Source: Tigheibacillus halophilus (GTDB taxonomy: Bacteria; Bacillota; Bacilli; Bacillales; Amphibacillaceae). Taken from it: a DNA stretch of 64,000 nucleotides. Position 1 is the first letter of the stretch. The number at the start of each line of letters is the position of its first letter. A program made the translations under genes and the position numbers. Of the stretch, positions 9,397 to 18,226 are shown piece after piece. The stretch lies in the NCBI RefSeq assembly GCF_042683165.1, contig NZ_JBHUIZ010000018.1, forward strand, positions 204,548-268,547, given 5' to 3'. Below the pieces are notes generated by a model that was given only the letters and a program-made list of their open reading frames with translations, had not been told where the DNA came from and did no database searches.

Positions 9397-10533
9397 TTGC
9401 ATAAAGCGGAACGCATTAGAGTTTTGCAAGATGTAATAAAAATAAAATCGGTAAACGATAATGAATCAGAGGTAGCTGATTACTTAGCAGATCTATTTCA
9501 AAAATATGAGATTGAATCTGAAAAAATAAAATATAGTGAAGGCCGTGAAAGCTTAATAGCCACTTACAAAAAAGGTGAGGGTAAAGTTTTAGGGATCAGC
9601 GGACACGAAGATGTTGTGGCAGCTGGTGACGAAAGCGAATGGAAATTCCCGCCATTCTCAGCTGAAATCGAGGGTGACAAATTATACGGGCGAGGTTCAA
9701 CAGATATGAAATCTGGTTTAGTAGCCTTAGCAATCGCTATGATTGAAATGAAAGAAGAAAACGCAGACATCAACGGTACACTGAAATTCATGGGAACTGT
9801 TGGCGAAGAAGTCGGTGAATTAGGTTCTGAACAATTAACTAAAGAAGGTTATGCAGACGATCTTGATGGATTGATTATTGGTGAACCAACAGGTTCAGCA
9901 TTGATTTACACCCACAAAGGTTCCATGAACTATACAGTTGTTTCTCGTGGTAAATCCGCGCACAGTTCCATGCCTAAAGAAGGTATTAACGCCATTGCAA
10001 ATATTAATGAATTTGTGACCCGCGCCAATGCAGAAATGCAAGCAGTCACGGATAAATACAAAAACGACGTATTAGGTGAAACTGCTCATTCTATTACCAT
10101 CATCAATGGCGGGGATCAAGTGAACAGTATTCCTGCTATGACCACATTACAAGGTAATATTCGTACCATTCCTGAATTTGATAACAGCCAAGTTAAAGCA
10201 TTGTTACAAGGTATTGTTGATGAATTGAACAAAAGGGATGGATTTAACCTGGAATTAATTGTCGATTATGATATTTATCCTGTAGAATCTAAATCTGATT
10301 CTGAACTAATTAAAGCCATCCAAGCTGTTTCAAATCAAGAATTGCCCGTAACCGGTATTTCACCAACGACAGATGCAGCTGCATTTACTAAAGCTGACAA
10401 TGAATTCGACCTTGTCATTTATGGCCCTGGCGTTTCATATTTACCTCATCAAATAGACGAATACGTATCAATTGAAAACTACTTAGAAATGATTGACAAT
10501 TACAAAGCGATTTACAAAGAATACTTGAAATAA
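9397..10533 (+). CDS. M20-family metallopeptidase/deacylase (ArgE/DapE-like)
   Basis: 378 residues. Metal ligands of the M20 di-zinc site are visible: His70 in G-H-E-D, the bridging Asp103 in Y-G-R-G-S-T-D, the Glu pair G-E-E-V-G at about 136-140, a further acidic ligand in G-E-P-T-G, and the late His in L-P-H-Q-I-D. The fold has a catalytic domain split by a dimerisation domain (about 180-290). The closest family names are succinyl-diaminopimelate desuccinylase or acetylornithine deacetylase. No lys or arg biosynthetic genes are nearby, so it may be a general N-acyl amino-acid hydrolase. TTG 9397 sits behind AAAGGGG; the longer frame from 9355 lacks a site. Confidence 0.85.
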   Translation: MHKAERIRVLQDVIKIKSVNDNESEVADYLADLFQKYEIESEKIKYSEGRESLIATYKKGEGKVLGISGHEDVVAAGDESEWKFPPFSAEIEGDKLYGRGSTDMKSGLVALAIAMIEMKEENADINGTLKFMGTVGEEVGELGSEQLTKEGYADDLDGLIIGEPTGSALIYTHKGSMNYTVVSRGKSAHSSMPKEGINAIANINEFVTRANAEMQAVTDKYKNDVLGETAHSITIINGGDQVNSIPAMTTLQGNIRTIPEFDNSQVKALLQGIVDELNKRDGFNLELIVDYDIYPVESKSDSELIKAIQAVSNQELPVTGISPTTDAAAFTKADNEFDLVIYGPGVSYLPHQIDEYVSIENYLEMIDNYKAIYKEYLK

Positions 10534-10559
10534 ATAAGTTGTTACACTTGATGATTACA

Positions 10560-10594
10560 AACACCCCCAATTAATCATAATTGGGGTGTTTTTT
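10560..10594 (+). terminator. Strong terminator after the M20 gene
   Basis: ACACCCC-CAATTA and its complement form a near-perfect stem followed by six T's, 27 bases past the stop codon. Confidence 0.9.
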
Positions 10595-10714
10595 ATAGAC
10601 TACATTGCCAATTGCCAAAATCCTGGGGTTTAAGTTTATACAACTTTCTAAACTTGAACAAATACAAGAGAATTACTAACACCATACGTCAACGTAAATT
10701 TCAGAAATAATTAT

Positions 10715-10813
10715 AACCTCATTTCGGTTACGGCGGATTTTACCATAAAGTAAATGAGGTTTTCTTCTGAAAAAGCCTATTCTAGACCAATAGCTTTTGG
10801 ATAGGATTTTTTT
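10715..10813 (+). other. Two hairpins in the leader region before the AraC-type gene
   Basis: In the 397-base gap before the AraC-type gene, AACCTCATTT (10715-10724) can pair with AAATGAGGTT (10752-10761), followed by a T-rich stretch. AAGCCTAT (10773-10780) can pair imperfectly with ATAGGATT (10801-10808), followed by seven T's. Both look terminator-like on the plus strand. They could be remnants of decayed genes or an attenuating leader. Confidence 0.4.
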
Positions 10814-10930
10814 AAGAATGTCTTGTTTATACTTAGATAGAAATATATTTATGAAATAGTCTTTGCAGCACAACAACTATCAAATGAATAAAGTCGTTGT
10901 CATATATAATTTTATTCAGGAGTGAGGCAA

Positions 10931-12010
10931 ATGAATGAATATATACAGTTAATGATTGATTGGATCGAGGAAAATTTAAAAGTTGAATTTTCTCTAGAGA
11001 ATTTAGCTAGTTATATGGGGTACTCCCCTTATTATTGTTCTTTTAAATTTCATCAGGTAACAGGTATTAGCATCAGACGCTATATTCTTCAAAGGAAGCT
11101 GTATTTATCTACGGAAGATTTAGCAAATAACCGGAAGATTATCGATATTGCTTTTGATTACCATTATTCATCCCAGGAAGCCTACAGCAGGGCTTTTAAA
11201 ACAATTTTTGGTGTTAGTCCAAGAGAATTTCAACTCAATCAATTGCCTGTTCAATCATTTTCCAAGCTCATTATTCACCAGGGTGAGGATGGCTGTAGAA
11301 TGAACATATCTAGAGAAACTGAGGTTGAACAATTAAAAAGAAGGAAAAGAGAACTATTTGATCAAGATGTACTGAACATATTAAACGGTCAAGTCATGTA
11401 TAAGGAATTTAAAAATAAAAGGCTCATGGGAGATTCTGATTATGCTCCATTCAATGAAGCAATGTGCGTAAATGCGGTGACGACAACTATTTTCGATCAT
11501 GCGTTTATTCAAACAAGAGCGGCAGGGCATGGTGAGTCTGAAGAAAATTACAGGAACAAGGTAATAGAGCCTTTAAACAATCTGTTCTTGAAAAAATATA
11601 ACTATATTGTTTTATGGTTTGGAGAAGATATGTTTTGTCAGATGAATCTTCTCACGTTACTTGCCTATCTTGAACAGTCTCACTTTAAAGGTAAAGTTTA
11701 TTTAAATAGCTTTAGAGATGATGAATTTAAAGTAAGCCAAACGGAGATTGCTTTGAGCGGTTATTATTCCGTCTATGTTGAAGTAATGGTCAACCTTATG
11801 AAACCAACAAATGAAGTACCTCCAGTGATGTATCAAGCAATAGGTTTATTTTTAGAAATGCAGACAGAAAACAACAGGGTCATAAAGTACATTTTAAAAA
11901 ATAAACATTTACCTTCGTTCGAATTGCTTAAGCGATTATTCGAGGTTTTTCCAACATTAGGATATGGAGATTCACAATATAGAGAGTTAATTGATAAAAT
12001 AAGTGAATGA
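10931..12010 (+). CDS. AraC-type regulator with a C-terminal DUF1835-like domain
   Basis: 359 residues. Residues about 1-105 are an N-terminal pair of AraC/XylS helix-turn-helix motifs, ending with the conserved F-G-V-S-P-R-E-F segment. After a charged linker (about 115-150), the region about 150-260 resembles DUF1835: an E-A-M-C strand, R-A-A-G-H near the middle, then V-L-W-F-G-E-D-M-F-C-Q-M-N-L-L, the most conserved DUF1835 block. In most AraC regulators the DNA-binding domain is C-terminal and joined to a cupin. Here the order is reversed and the partner is different, so the effector is unknown. ATG 10931 has AGGAGTGAGG upstream. Confidence 0.75.
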   Translation: MNEYIQLMIDWIEENLKVEFSLENLASYMGYSPYYCSFKFHQVTGISIRRYILQRKLYLSTEDLANNRKIIDIAFDYHYSSQEAYSRAFKTIFGVSPREFQLNQLPVQSFSKLIIHQGEDGCRMNISRETEVEQLKRRKRELFDQDVLNILNGQVMYKEFKNKRLMGDSDYAPFNEAMCVNAVTTTIFDHAFIQTRAAGHGESEENYRNKVIEPLNNLFLKKYNYIVLWFGEDMFCQMNLLTLLAYLEQSHFKGKVYLNSFRDDEFKVSQTEIALSGYYSVYVEVMVNLMKPTNEVPPVMYQAIGLFLEMQTENNRVIKYILKNKHLPSFELLKRLFEVFPTLGYGDSQYRELIDKISE

Positions 12011-12172
12011 ATAAACCAAAAGTATTTAATTAAATAAAAGATCATTTAGACACATTATGATGGACCTTACCACAAATAAACTGAAAAGACAGTTGAGCAG
12101 CCTACGGTAAGTTAACCAATTACCGGTAGAATTTTTAACTTGCGAGACTGTGTATGGATATCCAGCTTGGAT

Positions 12173-12202
12173 AGACTGTTCAAACATCTGTTTGAACAGT
12201 CT
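12173..12202. repeat. Perfect 13-bp hairpin in a 468-base intergenic region
   Basis: AGACTGTTCAAAC (12173-12185) and its exact complement (12190-12202) flank a four-base loop. No T run follows, so it is either an operator-like dyad or a weak terminator. The surrounding gap 12011-12478 otherwise contains only short broken frames. Confidence 0.7.
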
Positions 12203-12415
12203 TTGCGCTTGTCAGGATCTGCTGAATCAGACTATTTTCATGAAAATAAAGACGTTATAAGAGACCGCTGGATTGAAATGTTGTAAAATGGGTTAAATCT
12301 AAGTAGGAGAACGATGTCCTTCATTTTGGAGGGGTACTTTTATAGCATTTTCACTTACAGCAAATACTGTTATTTTATTCTTTGCAAATTCATCAGTGAG
12401 ATAATAAAAAAGTGA

Positions 12416-12445
12416 TTGACTTTCTCCTTAGAGAGGTTTTAAATT
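12416..12445 (+). promoter_or_regulatory. Promoter with a dyad in its spacer before the MFS exporter
   Basis: TTGACT (12416-12421) is a good -35. The -10 is TAAATT (12440-12445) with an 18-base spacer, or TTAAAT with 17. The spacer holds a TCTC-cTTA-GAGA dyad, the arrangement used by MerR-family activators of multidrug pumps such as Bmr and Blt. No MerR gene is adjacent. The -10 choice is ambiguous, so MerR control is an inference. Confidence 0.45.
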
Positions 12446-12478
12446 AAGTTTTAATGTCTGTAAAAGGAGTTAGAGAGT

Positions 12479-13663
12479 ATGGAGAAAAAGCAAACGATGG
12501 CACTCGTCATTGTATTATCAAATTTATTTTTGGCATTTTTAGGAATCAGCCTTGTGATTCCTGTTGTACCTACCATCATGGATGAATTGCATCTATCCGG
12601 TTCGGTGGTTGGGTATCTTGTTGCTGCCTTCGCTTTTTTACAGCTGCTGGTTTCGCCGATTGCAGGAAGATGGGTGGACCGTTTTGGCAGGAAAAGAATG
12701 ATTGTGATTGGATTAGTCATCTTTGCTTTTTCTGAAATCCTGTTCGGTGTCGGTGAGGATGTAATCGTACTCTTTATTTCCCGTATGTTCGGCGGTGTCA
12801 GTGCGGCATTCATCATGCCGGCAGTTACGGCTTATATCGCTGATATCACTTCGTCTGATTATCGCCCGAAAGCCTTGGGGTATATGTCGGCAGCCATTTC
12901 GACCGGGTTTATTGTCGGTCCGGGTGTTGGCGGTTTTTTAGCGGGGATTGGAACAAGAGTGCCTTTCTTTGTTGCAGCGGGTTTTGCACTGCTTGCAGCA
13001 ATATTGTCATTTATTCTGCTGAAAGAACCTGAGCGGCATGAAGATGATGTACAAATGGCAGGGGAACAAAAGGGTTGGAAAAAGATATTTATACCAATCT
13101 TTTTTATATCGTTCCTGATCATTTTCATTTCTTCCTTTGGCCTCTCAGCGTTTGAATCGCTGTTTTCGCTGTTTACAGACCGTAAATTCGGTTTTACCCC
13201 GAAAGATATTGCCATTATGATTACAGGAGGCGGTGTTCTTGGGGCTATATTTCAGGTTTTCTTCTTTGACCGTCTGGTAAAAAGATTTGGGGAAATTCTT
13301 CTGGTTAGGTACAGCCTGCTTTTTTCTACCTGCTTGGTGTTTTTGATGACAATTGTACACGCCTATTACGCTATATTGCTTGTGACAATAACGATTTTTA
13401 TAGGCTTTGACTTAATGCGTCCGGCTGTCACCAATTATTTGTCAAGAATCGCAGGAAATGAGCAAGGATTTGCTGCTGGCATGAACTCGATGTTTACAAG
13501 TATCGGAAATGTTATCGGACCAGTAGTCGGCGGGCTTTTATTCGATGTGAATTTGGATTATCCTTTCTACTTTTCAACGCTTTTTCTGGCTATAGGCATT
13601 GGTATCACTTTTGCTTGGAAAGATCCTGAGAATGGCGGAGTGAATATCCCGGACAATGACTAA
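12479..13663 (+). CDS. MFS drug-efflux transporter (12-helix)
   Basis: 394 residues, about twelve transmembrane segments, with the MFS motif A loop G-R-W-V-D-R-F-G-R-K-R between helices 2 and 3 and the motif C-like G-P-G-V-G-G-F-L in helix 5 that marks proton-coupled drug antiporters. The size and opening (A-L-V-I-V-L-S-N-L-F) resemble Bacillus efflux pumps of the YfmO/NorA kind; exact orthology is not claimed. AAAGGAG lies 9 bases before the ATG. A promoter with an internal dyad precedes it and a strong terminator (13733-13774) ends the unit. Confidence 0.85.
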   Translation: MEKKQTMALVIVLSNLFLAFLGISLVIPVVPTIMDELHLSGSVVGYLVAAFAFLQLLVSPIAGRWVDRFGRKRMIVIGLVIFAFSEILFGVGEDVIVLFISRMFGGVSAAFIMPAVTAYIADITSSDYRPKALGYMSAAISTGFIVGPGVGGFLAGIGTRVPFFVAAGFALLAAILSFILLKEPERHEDDVQMAGEQKGWKKIFIPIFFISFLIIFISSFGLSAFESLFSLFTDRKFGFTPKDIAIMITGGGVLGAIFQVFFFDRLVKRFGEILLVRYSLLFSTCLVFLMTIVHAYYAILLVTITIFIGFDLMRPAVTNYLSRIAGNEQGFAAGMNSMFTSIGNVIGPVVGGLLFDVNLDYPFYFSTLFLAIGIGITFAWKDPENGGVNIPDND

Positions 13664-13732
13664 TTTATGCCCTAATGACCTATCCTCCAGTGAAGCGGCA
13701 ATAAACAAAATCCTAGCAAAGCAAGGAATAGA

Positions 13733-13774
13733 GACCCCAGGCGTCATGAGTGATTCATGTGCCTGGGGCTTTTG
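13733..13774 (+). terminator. Terminator after the MFS gene
   Basis: GACCCCAGGC pairs with GCCTGGGGC, with a nested CATGA/TCATG inside, followed by CTTTTGAAAAG. It stops transcription before the oppositely oriented operon at 13927. Confidence 0.85.
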
Positions 13775-13926
13775 AAAAGAAAACTGATATCCATCTGTTC
13801 TTGACAGGAGCCGTGTTCAGCACCCGCCAGCTGGTAAATTTCACCCTGGTAAATGTGGTGACAAGCCTGCATGTAACTCCGGTCAATCCCGCTTTCATTG
13901 TTAAATAGGCATTCACGCTTTTTAAG

Positions 13927-15384
13927 TCATTCAATTGCAATGGATATGAGTTTTTTCTCTAGAAATTCATCCATACCATGGTGTCCGCCTTCTTTGGAAT
14001 TTCCGGATTCCTTCATACCGCCGAATGGTGCTTCGGAGAGGGCAGGAAATACATCATTGACACCAACAATGCCATATTCCAGTTTCTCAGCTGTACGTAA
14101 TGTCTTGCCTGTATTTTCTGTGAAAATATATGCCGCCAATCCATAATCAGTGTTATTCGCTTTCGCTATCGCCTCATCGTCATCAGAAAACAGTTGAATA
14201 GGGAAAAGTGGACCAAACGTTTCCTCGGTCATGATCGCCATGTCATCAGTTACTTCAGACAAGACAGTTGGCTGAAAATAGAAACCAGCTAATCCATTGG
14301 GGATAGCATTGAGATCGGAACCGCCGCAAACAATCTGGGCTCCTTTGCTCAGTGCATCATCATACTGTGCTTTCACCTTTTTAACAGCTTGCTCATTGAT
14401 TAATGGTCCAAGATCGACACCTTCTTTCACACCGTTGCCTATTTGCAGTTGTTCAACCTTTTCCTTTAGTAATGCAGTGAAGGCTTCAGCAACCTTCTCA
14501 TGGACATATAGACGGTTGGCGCAAATGCACGTTTGTCCATTATTTCGGAATTTGCTCGCCAGGGAAAGTGTTGCAGCCTTTTCGAGATCTGCATCGTCGA
14601 AAACGATGATTGGGGCGTGCCCACCAAGTTCCAATGACACCTTCTTCATTTGTTTGGCGCCTTCACTCATTAAATATTTTCCAGTTGCCGTGGAGCCGGT
14701 GAACGTAATCATTTTGACAGCTTTGCTGTTCAGCATTGCTTGACCAATAGCTTTCGCATCACCTGTCACCATATTGACCACACCGCCAGGCAGTCCGGCC
14801 TTCTCGAATATTTCCATGATAGCGATTGCCGATAATGGTGTCTCCGGTGATGGTTTCAACACAACGGTACATCCTGCAGCCAATGCCGGTGCGACTTTCC
14901 TTGTGATCATGGAAGAAGGGAAGTTCCACGGCGTGATCGCGCCCACTACCCCAATTGGCTGGCCAATGACAAGCATACGTTTGGAATTGGTCGAGGAAGG
15001 GAGCCATTCTCCATATCCTCTTGAAGCCTCCTCTGCGTACCAAAGAAGAAAACTTGCTGCACTTTTAATTTCCCCTTTTGCCTCCTGGAGAGGTTTACCT
15101 TGTTCCATTGTGAGAATTTCGCCGAGACGATCGACATCTTTCAGCATTAACTCATGGGCGCGATATAAATATCTGGATCGTTCCCGTCCGGTTTTTTTGC
15201 TCCAGTCGGAAAATGCAGCAGAGGCCGCAGCGATAGCCTGCTCAGTTTCCGATTTTCCGCCGTAAGATACCTTTGTGATATGTTCCAGTGTTGCCGGGTT
15301 GACAACTGATTCTGTCTGTTTTTGATCAACTTGATGCCATTCACCGTTGATGAACAGACTATTTGTAAACTCCTTGAATTCCAT
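13927..15384 (-). CDS. gabD: NAD(P)-dependent aldehyde dehydrogenase (succinate/glutarate semialdehyde type)
   Basis: 485 residues, the usual length for GabD/DavD enzymes. Catalytic Cys286 is in N-N-G-Q-T-C, the general base Glu252 in L-E-L-G-G, and Asn154 in T-P-W-N-F-P completes the site. The sequence is of the succinate-semialdehyde dehydrogenase class, which oxidises C4 and often C5 semialdehydes to the dicarboxylate. It is the last gene of a minus-strand operon after a CoA transferase and an acyl-CoA dehydrogenase, 104 bases behind the latter, with a perfect TAAGGAGG site. In that company glutarate semialdehyde is a plausible substrate. The symbol denotes family, not proven substrate. 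Confidence 0.8.
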   Translation of the reverse strand: MEFKEFTNSLFINGEWHQVDQKQTESVVNPATLEHITKVSYGGKSETEQAIAAASAAFSDWSKKTGRERSRYLYRAHELMLKDVDRLGEILTMEQGKPLQEAKGEIKSAASFLLWYAEEASRGYGEWLPSSTNSKRMLVIGQPIGVVGAITPWNFPSSMITRKVAPALAAGCTVVLKPSPETPLSAIAIMEIFEKAGLPGGVVNMVTGDAKAIGQAMLNSKAVKMITFTGSTATGKYLMSEGAKQMKKVSLELGGHAPIIVFDDADLEKAATLSLASKFRNNGQTCICANRLYVHEKVAEAFTALLKEKVEQLQIGNGVKEGVDLGPLINEQAVKKVKAQYDDALSKGAQIVCGGSDLNAIPNGLAGFYFQPTVLSEVTDDMAIMTEETFGPLFPIQLFSDDDEAIAKANNTDYGLAAYIFTENTGKTLRTAEKLEYGIVGVNDVFPALSEAPFGGMKESGNSKEGGHHGMDEFLEKKLISIAIE

Positions 15385-15488
15385 GAATTTTACCTCCTTA
15401 GAGACAACCTATATGAAGCAGTCCCTTCATGTATGCAATGCTTTAATACGCCAAAACACGTCAGGGCGGCGGGGATATGTCCCCGTCA

Positions 15489-16697
15489 TTATTTCAATGC
15501 TGCCTGAGATTGATCTGACCAGGCTGGCAGCATGTTGGATAGCTTTTTGTCGTTCCGGTAGCCGAGTACATATTCTGCTTGCAGCACGGTGTGGATCTCC
15601 CTTGTGCCTTCATAAATAACCGGAGCTTTGGAGTTGCGCAAATAACGTTCTACAGGGTATTCATCTGAAAAACCGTAGGCTCCGTGGATTTGCACGGCAT
15701 CATCGGCTGCTTTATTGGCAAAATCGCATGCTTGCCATTTGGCAATGGAAGTTTCTCTTGTGTTGCGTTTGCCGGCGTTTTTCAGTTCACCGGCACGATA
15801 TACGAGCAGCCGGCTCATTTGAAGTCCAGCTTCCATGTTAGCGAGCATTTGCTGGACGAGTTGATGCTTACCAATAGGTTTACCAAAGGTTTCCCGTTCA
15901 TGGCAATATTTCACACTTGCTTCCAGACAAGCCATGATTTGTCCTACTGCGCCCGCAGCAACAGTGAAACGCCCATTATCAAGTGCTGACATAGCGATTT
16001 TAAAGCCTTCACCTTCTTTGCCAAGCAGATTTTCAGCCGGTACCTTGACGTCATCGAAAAATAGCTCGCCGGTGTTTCCAGAACGAATGCCTAGTTTTCC
16101 TTTCACACCCTTGGAAGAGAAGCCGTCCCAAGTGCGTTCCACGATGAATGCAGAAATGCCATGATGTTTTTTATCTTTATCCGTATAGGCGAACACAATG
16201 AAATGATCGGCGATATCACATAGGGAAATCCAGCTTTTTTGTCCTTTTAGGGTATAGTAATCTCCGTCTTTTGTCGCGGTTGTCTGCAGTGCGGCAACAT
16301 CAGAACCGGCTCCGGGCTCCGTCAAACCGAATGCTCCGATTTTTTCACCTCTTGCTTGCGGAGTCAGATATTTTTGTTTCTGTTCCTCATTTGCCCATTG
16401 TAGAAGTGTCATGCTGTTCAATCCAGTGTGAACCGATACGGCTGTCCGAAAAGCTGTGTCGCCGCGTTCCAATTCTTCACAGACAATGGCAAGAGAATTA
16501 TAATCCATTCCAGCACCGCCATATTCTTCAGGGATACAGACACCCATCAGTCCAAGCTCAGCAAGCCGGTTCATTAGATTTGGATCAAATTGTCCTTTGC
16601 GGTCCCATTCTGTGATATAGGGCATGATTTCCTGGTCTACAAATTTTCTGACGGTCTGTCGCAACAAATCTTGTTCTTCTGTAAAATTAAAATCCAT
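15489..16697 (-). CDS. Acyl-CoA dehydrogenase, glutaryl-CoA dehydrogenase-like
   Basis: 402 residues with the three-part FAD acyl-CoA dehydrogenase fold. F-G-L-T-E-P-G-A-G-S-D at 123-133 contacts flavin, and the catalytic Glu363 is in I-Y-E-G-T, the position used by short-chain and glutaryl-CoA enzymes. The segment E-L-E-R-G-D-T-A-F-R-T-A with Arg84 resembles the glutaryl-CoA dehydrogenase element in which an arginine binds the distal carboxylate of the substrate (family knowledge, not proven here). ATG 16697 has AGGAG eight bases upstream; GTG 16706 is too close to that site. It starts five bases after the CoA-transferase stop. Confidence 0.8.
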   Translation of the reverse strand: MDFNFTEEQDLLRQTVRKFVDQEIMPYITEWDRKGQFDPNLMNRLAELGLMGVCIPEEYGGAGMDYNSLAIVCEELERGDTAFRTAVSVHTGLNSMTLLQWANEEQKQKYLTPQARGEKIGAFGLTEPGAGSDVAALQTTATKDGDYYTLKGQKSWISLCDIADHFIVFAYTDKDKKHHGISAFIVERTWDGFSSKGVKGKLGIRSGNTGELFFDDVKVPAENLLGKEGEGFKIAMSALDNGRFTVAAGAVGQIMACLEASVKYCHERETFGKPIGKHQLVQQMLANMEAGLQMSRLLVYRAGELKNAGKRNTRETSIAKWQACDFANKAADDAVQIHGAYGFSDEYPVERYLRNSKAPVIYEGTREIHTVLQAEYVLGYRNDKKLSNMLPAWSDQSQAALK

Positions 16698-16702
16698 TTG
16701 TA

Positions 16703-17872
16703 TCACTCCTCGATTATATGATGTTGATCGATGTGGAATTCCTGTCTGACAGCATTATTATGCTCGCCGGGTTCTGGCGGATGTCTCCTGATAGTCGCGG
16801 GAGTCCGTGATAGCTTCAAAGGGCTTGCTACCATGTTGATTTTTCCTGCTGTCGGATGATCGCATGTTGCAAACATCTCTCGTGATTGAAGCTGCGGATC
16901 CTGTGCAACTTCTGCTAGATTTTGAATAGGTCCGCACGGGATTTTGTTTTGCCTGCAAGCTTCCAGCCAAATATCTGTCGGTTTTTCGAGTAGTGCATTT
17001 TGCAGCATCGGGATAAGTACTTCCCGGTGCTGTACACGGTCGGGATTGCTTTGAAAGCGTCCATCCGCTGCAATGCCGGGTAAGTCCAATATACTGCACA
17101 GCGCTCGAAACTGGTGATCATTGCCGACTGCAATGACCATTTCCCCGTCCTGGGTATGAAATGTCTGGTAAGGGACGATATTGGCATGATGGTTGCCAAG
17201 TCTTTCAGGAATCTTGCCGGACATCAAGTAATTGCTGCCTATATTGACAAGGGAGCTCACCGCTGTATCATACAAGGATAAATCCAGCCTTTGACCTTTG
17301 CCCGACTGCTGTCTCTCCAACAGGGCACTTTGAATTCCAACACATGCATACAGACCTGTCAGCACATCCGTGATGGCGATGCCCAATTTTTGTGGTTCGC
17401 CATCTTTTTCACCAGTGATACTCATCAGGCCGCTCATTGCCTGGATAATAAAATCGTAGCCAGGCATATTTTTATACGGTCCTGTTTCACCGAAGCCAGT
17501 AATAGAACAATAAACTAGTTTTGGATTGATGGCAGATAGAGTATCATAGCTAAGACCGAAACGCTCCATTGTTCCGGTTTTAAAATTGTGGATGATGACA
17601 TCGCTTTCATTAGCGAGCGTCTTAATTGCTTGAATGCCATTTTCTGATTTCAAATCGATTGTGATGCTTCGCTTGTTGCGATTGGCACAAAGATAATAAG
17701 CACTTACACCTTCTTTGAATGGAGGACCCCATTTTCTGGTTTCATCACTGCCCCCAGGGGCTTCAACTTTAATCACATCAGCTCCTAGATCTCCGAGGAT
17801 CATTGTGCAGTATGGGCCCGCAAGTACACGGGACAAATCGAGAATACGTATGCCATCCAATGCTCCTGTCAA
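16703..17872 (-). CDS. Family III (CaiB/BaiF) CoA transferase
   Basis: 389 residues. The catalytic aspartate of family III transferases falls in A-I-T-D-V-L-T-G-L at Asp169, the position and context known from formyl-CoA transferase. The N-terminal ILDLSRVLAGP motif and the GYDF-IQA-SG-M block are typical. The enzyme moves CoA between acids through an aspartyl-CoA anhydride. As first gene of an operon with a glutaryl-CoA dehydrogenase-like enzyme and a semialdehyde dehydrogenase, it may activate glutarate using succinyl-CoA, as human SUGCT does. TTG 17872 lies behind AGAGGGTG. A terminator-like leader precedes it. Confidence 0.8.
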   Translation of the reverse strand: MTGALDGIRILDLSRVLAGPYCTMILGDLGADVIKVEAPGGSDETRKWGPPFKEGVSAYYLCANRNKRSITIDLKSENGIQAIKTLANESDVIIHNFKTGTMERFGLSYDTLSAINPKLVYCSITGFGETGPYKNMPGYDFIIQAMSGLMSITGEKDGEPQKLGIAITDVLTGLYACVGIQSALLERQQSGKGQRLDLSLYDTAVSSLVNIGSNYLMSGKIPERLGNHHANIVPYQTFHTQDGEMVIAVGNDHQFRALCSILDLPGIAADGRFQSNPDRVQHREVLIPMLQNALLEKPTDIWLEACRQNKIPCGPIQNLAEVAQDPQLQSREMFATCDHPTAGKINMVASPLKLSRTPATIRRHPPEPGEHNNAVRQEFHIDQHHIIEE

Positions 17873-17900
17873 GCTTTACACCCTCTTTCTTCCATTAAAT

Positions 17901-17990
17901 AAAAAAGCCAGCACAAATGTTATGCAGTTGATGCTGCAAATCATGAGCTGGCTTTTATCTGTTTGGTCACCTTTGGGAAGGCTCACAGAT
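17901..17990 (-). promoter_or_regulatory. Attenuator-like leader of the CoA-transferase operon
   Basis: On the minus strand an ATCTGT...ACAGAT hairpin (17985-17990 with 17957-17962) is followed directly by a 10-bp AAAAGCCAGC/GCTGGCTTTT stem (17947-17956 with 17903-17912), then TTTTTTATTT. That is a complete intrinsic terminator about 30 bases before the first codon of the operon. It could simply end mreBH transcription, which stops 270 bases earlier, or it could be a regulated leader with a start near the TTAAAAT at about 18073-18079. I recognise no riboswitch class. Confidence 0.6.
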
Positions 17991-18226
17991 TAGGCAGTTT
18001 TTTTATATACGATGAATTTCACATCATGTGGAACGGGTGCGGCAACACCTCAACATGATTCGTTGTTTCAATTTTAACACAATCTGAATAATTCGTAAAT
18101 GGCAAACGGATTTAAATGCCTATCCGAATATACCCAAAAGAGGCATATCCAATTTTCGTTGTGGATACACCTTGATGGATTGAAGGAACGAACGTTAGTT
18201 TTGAATCAATCGATTGCTGACAAGCC

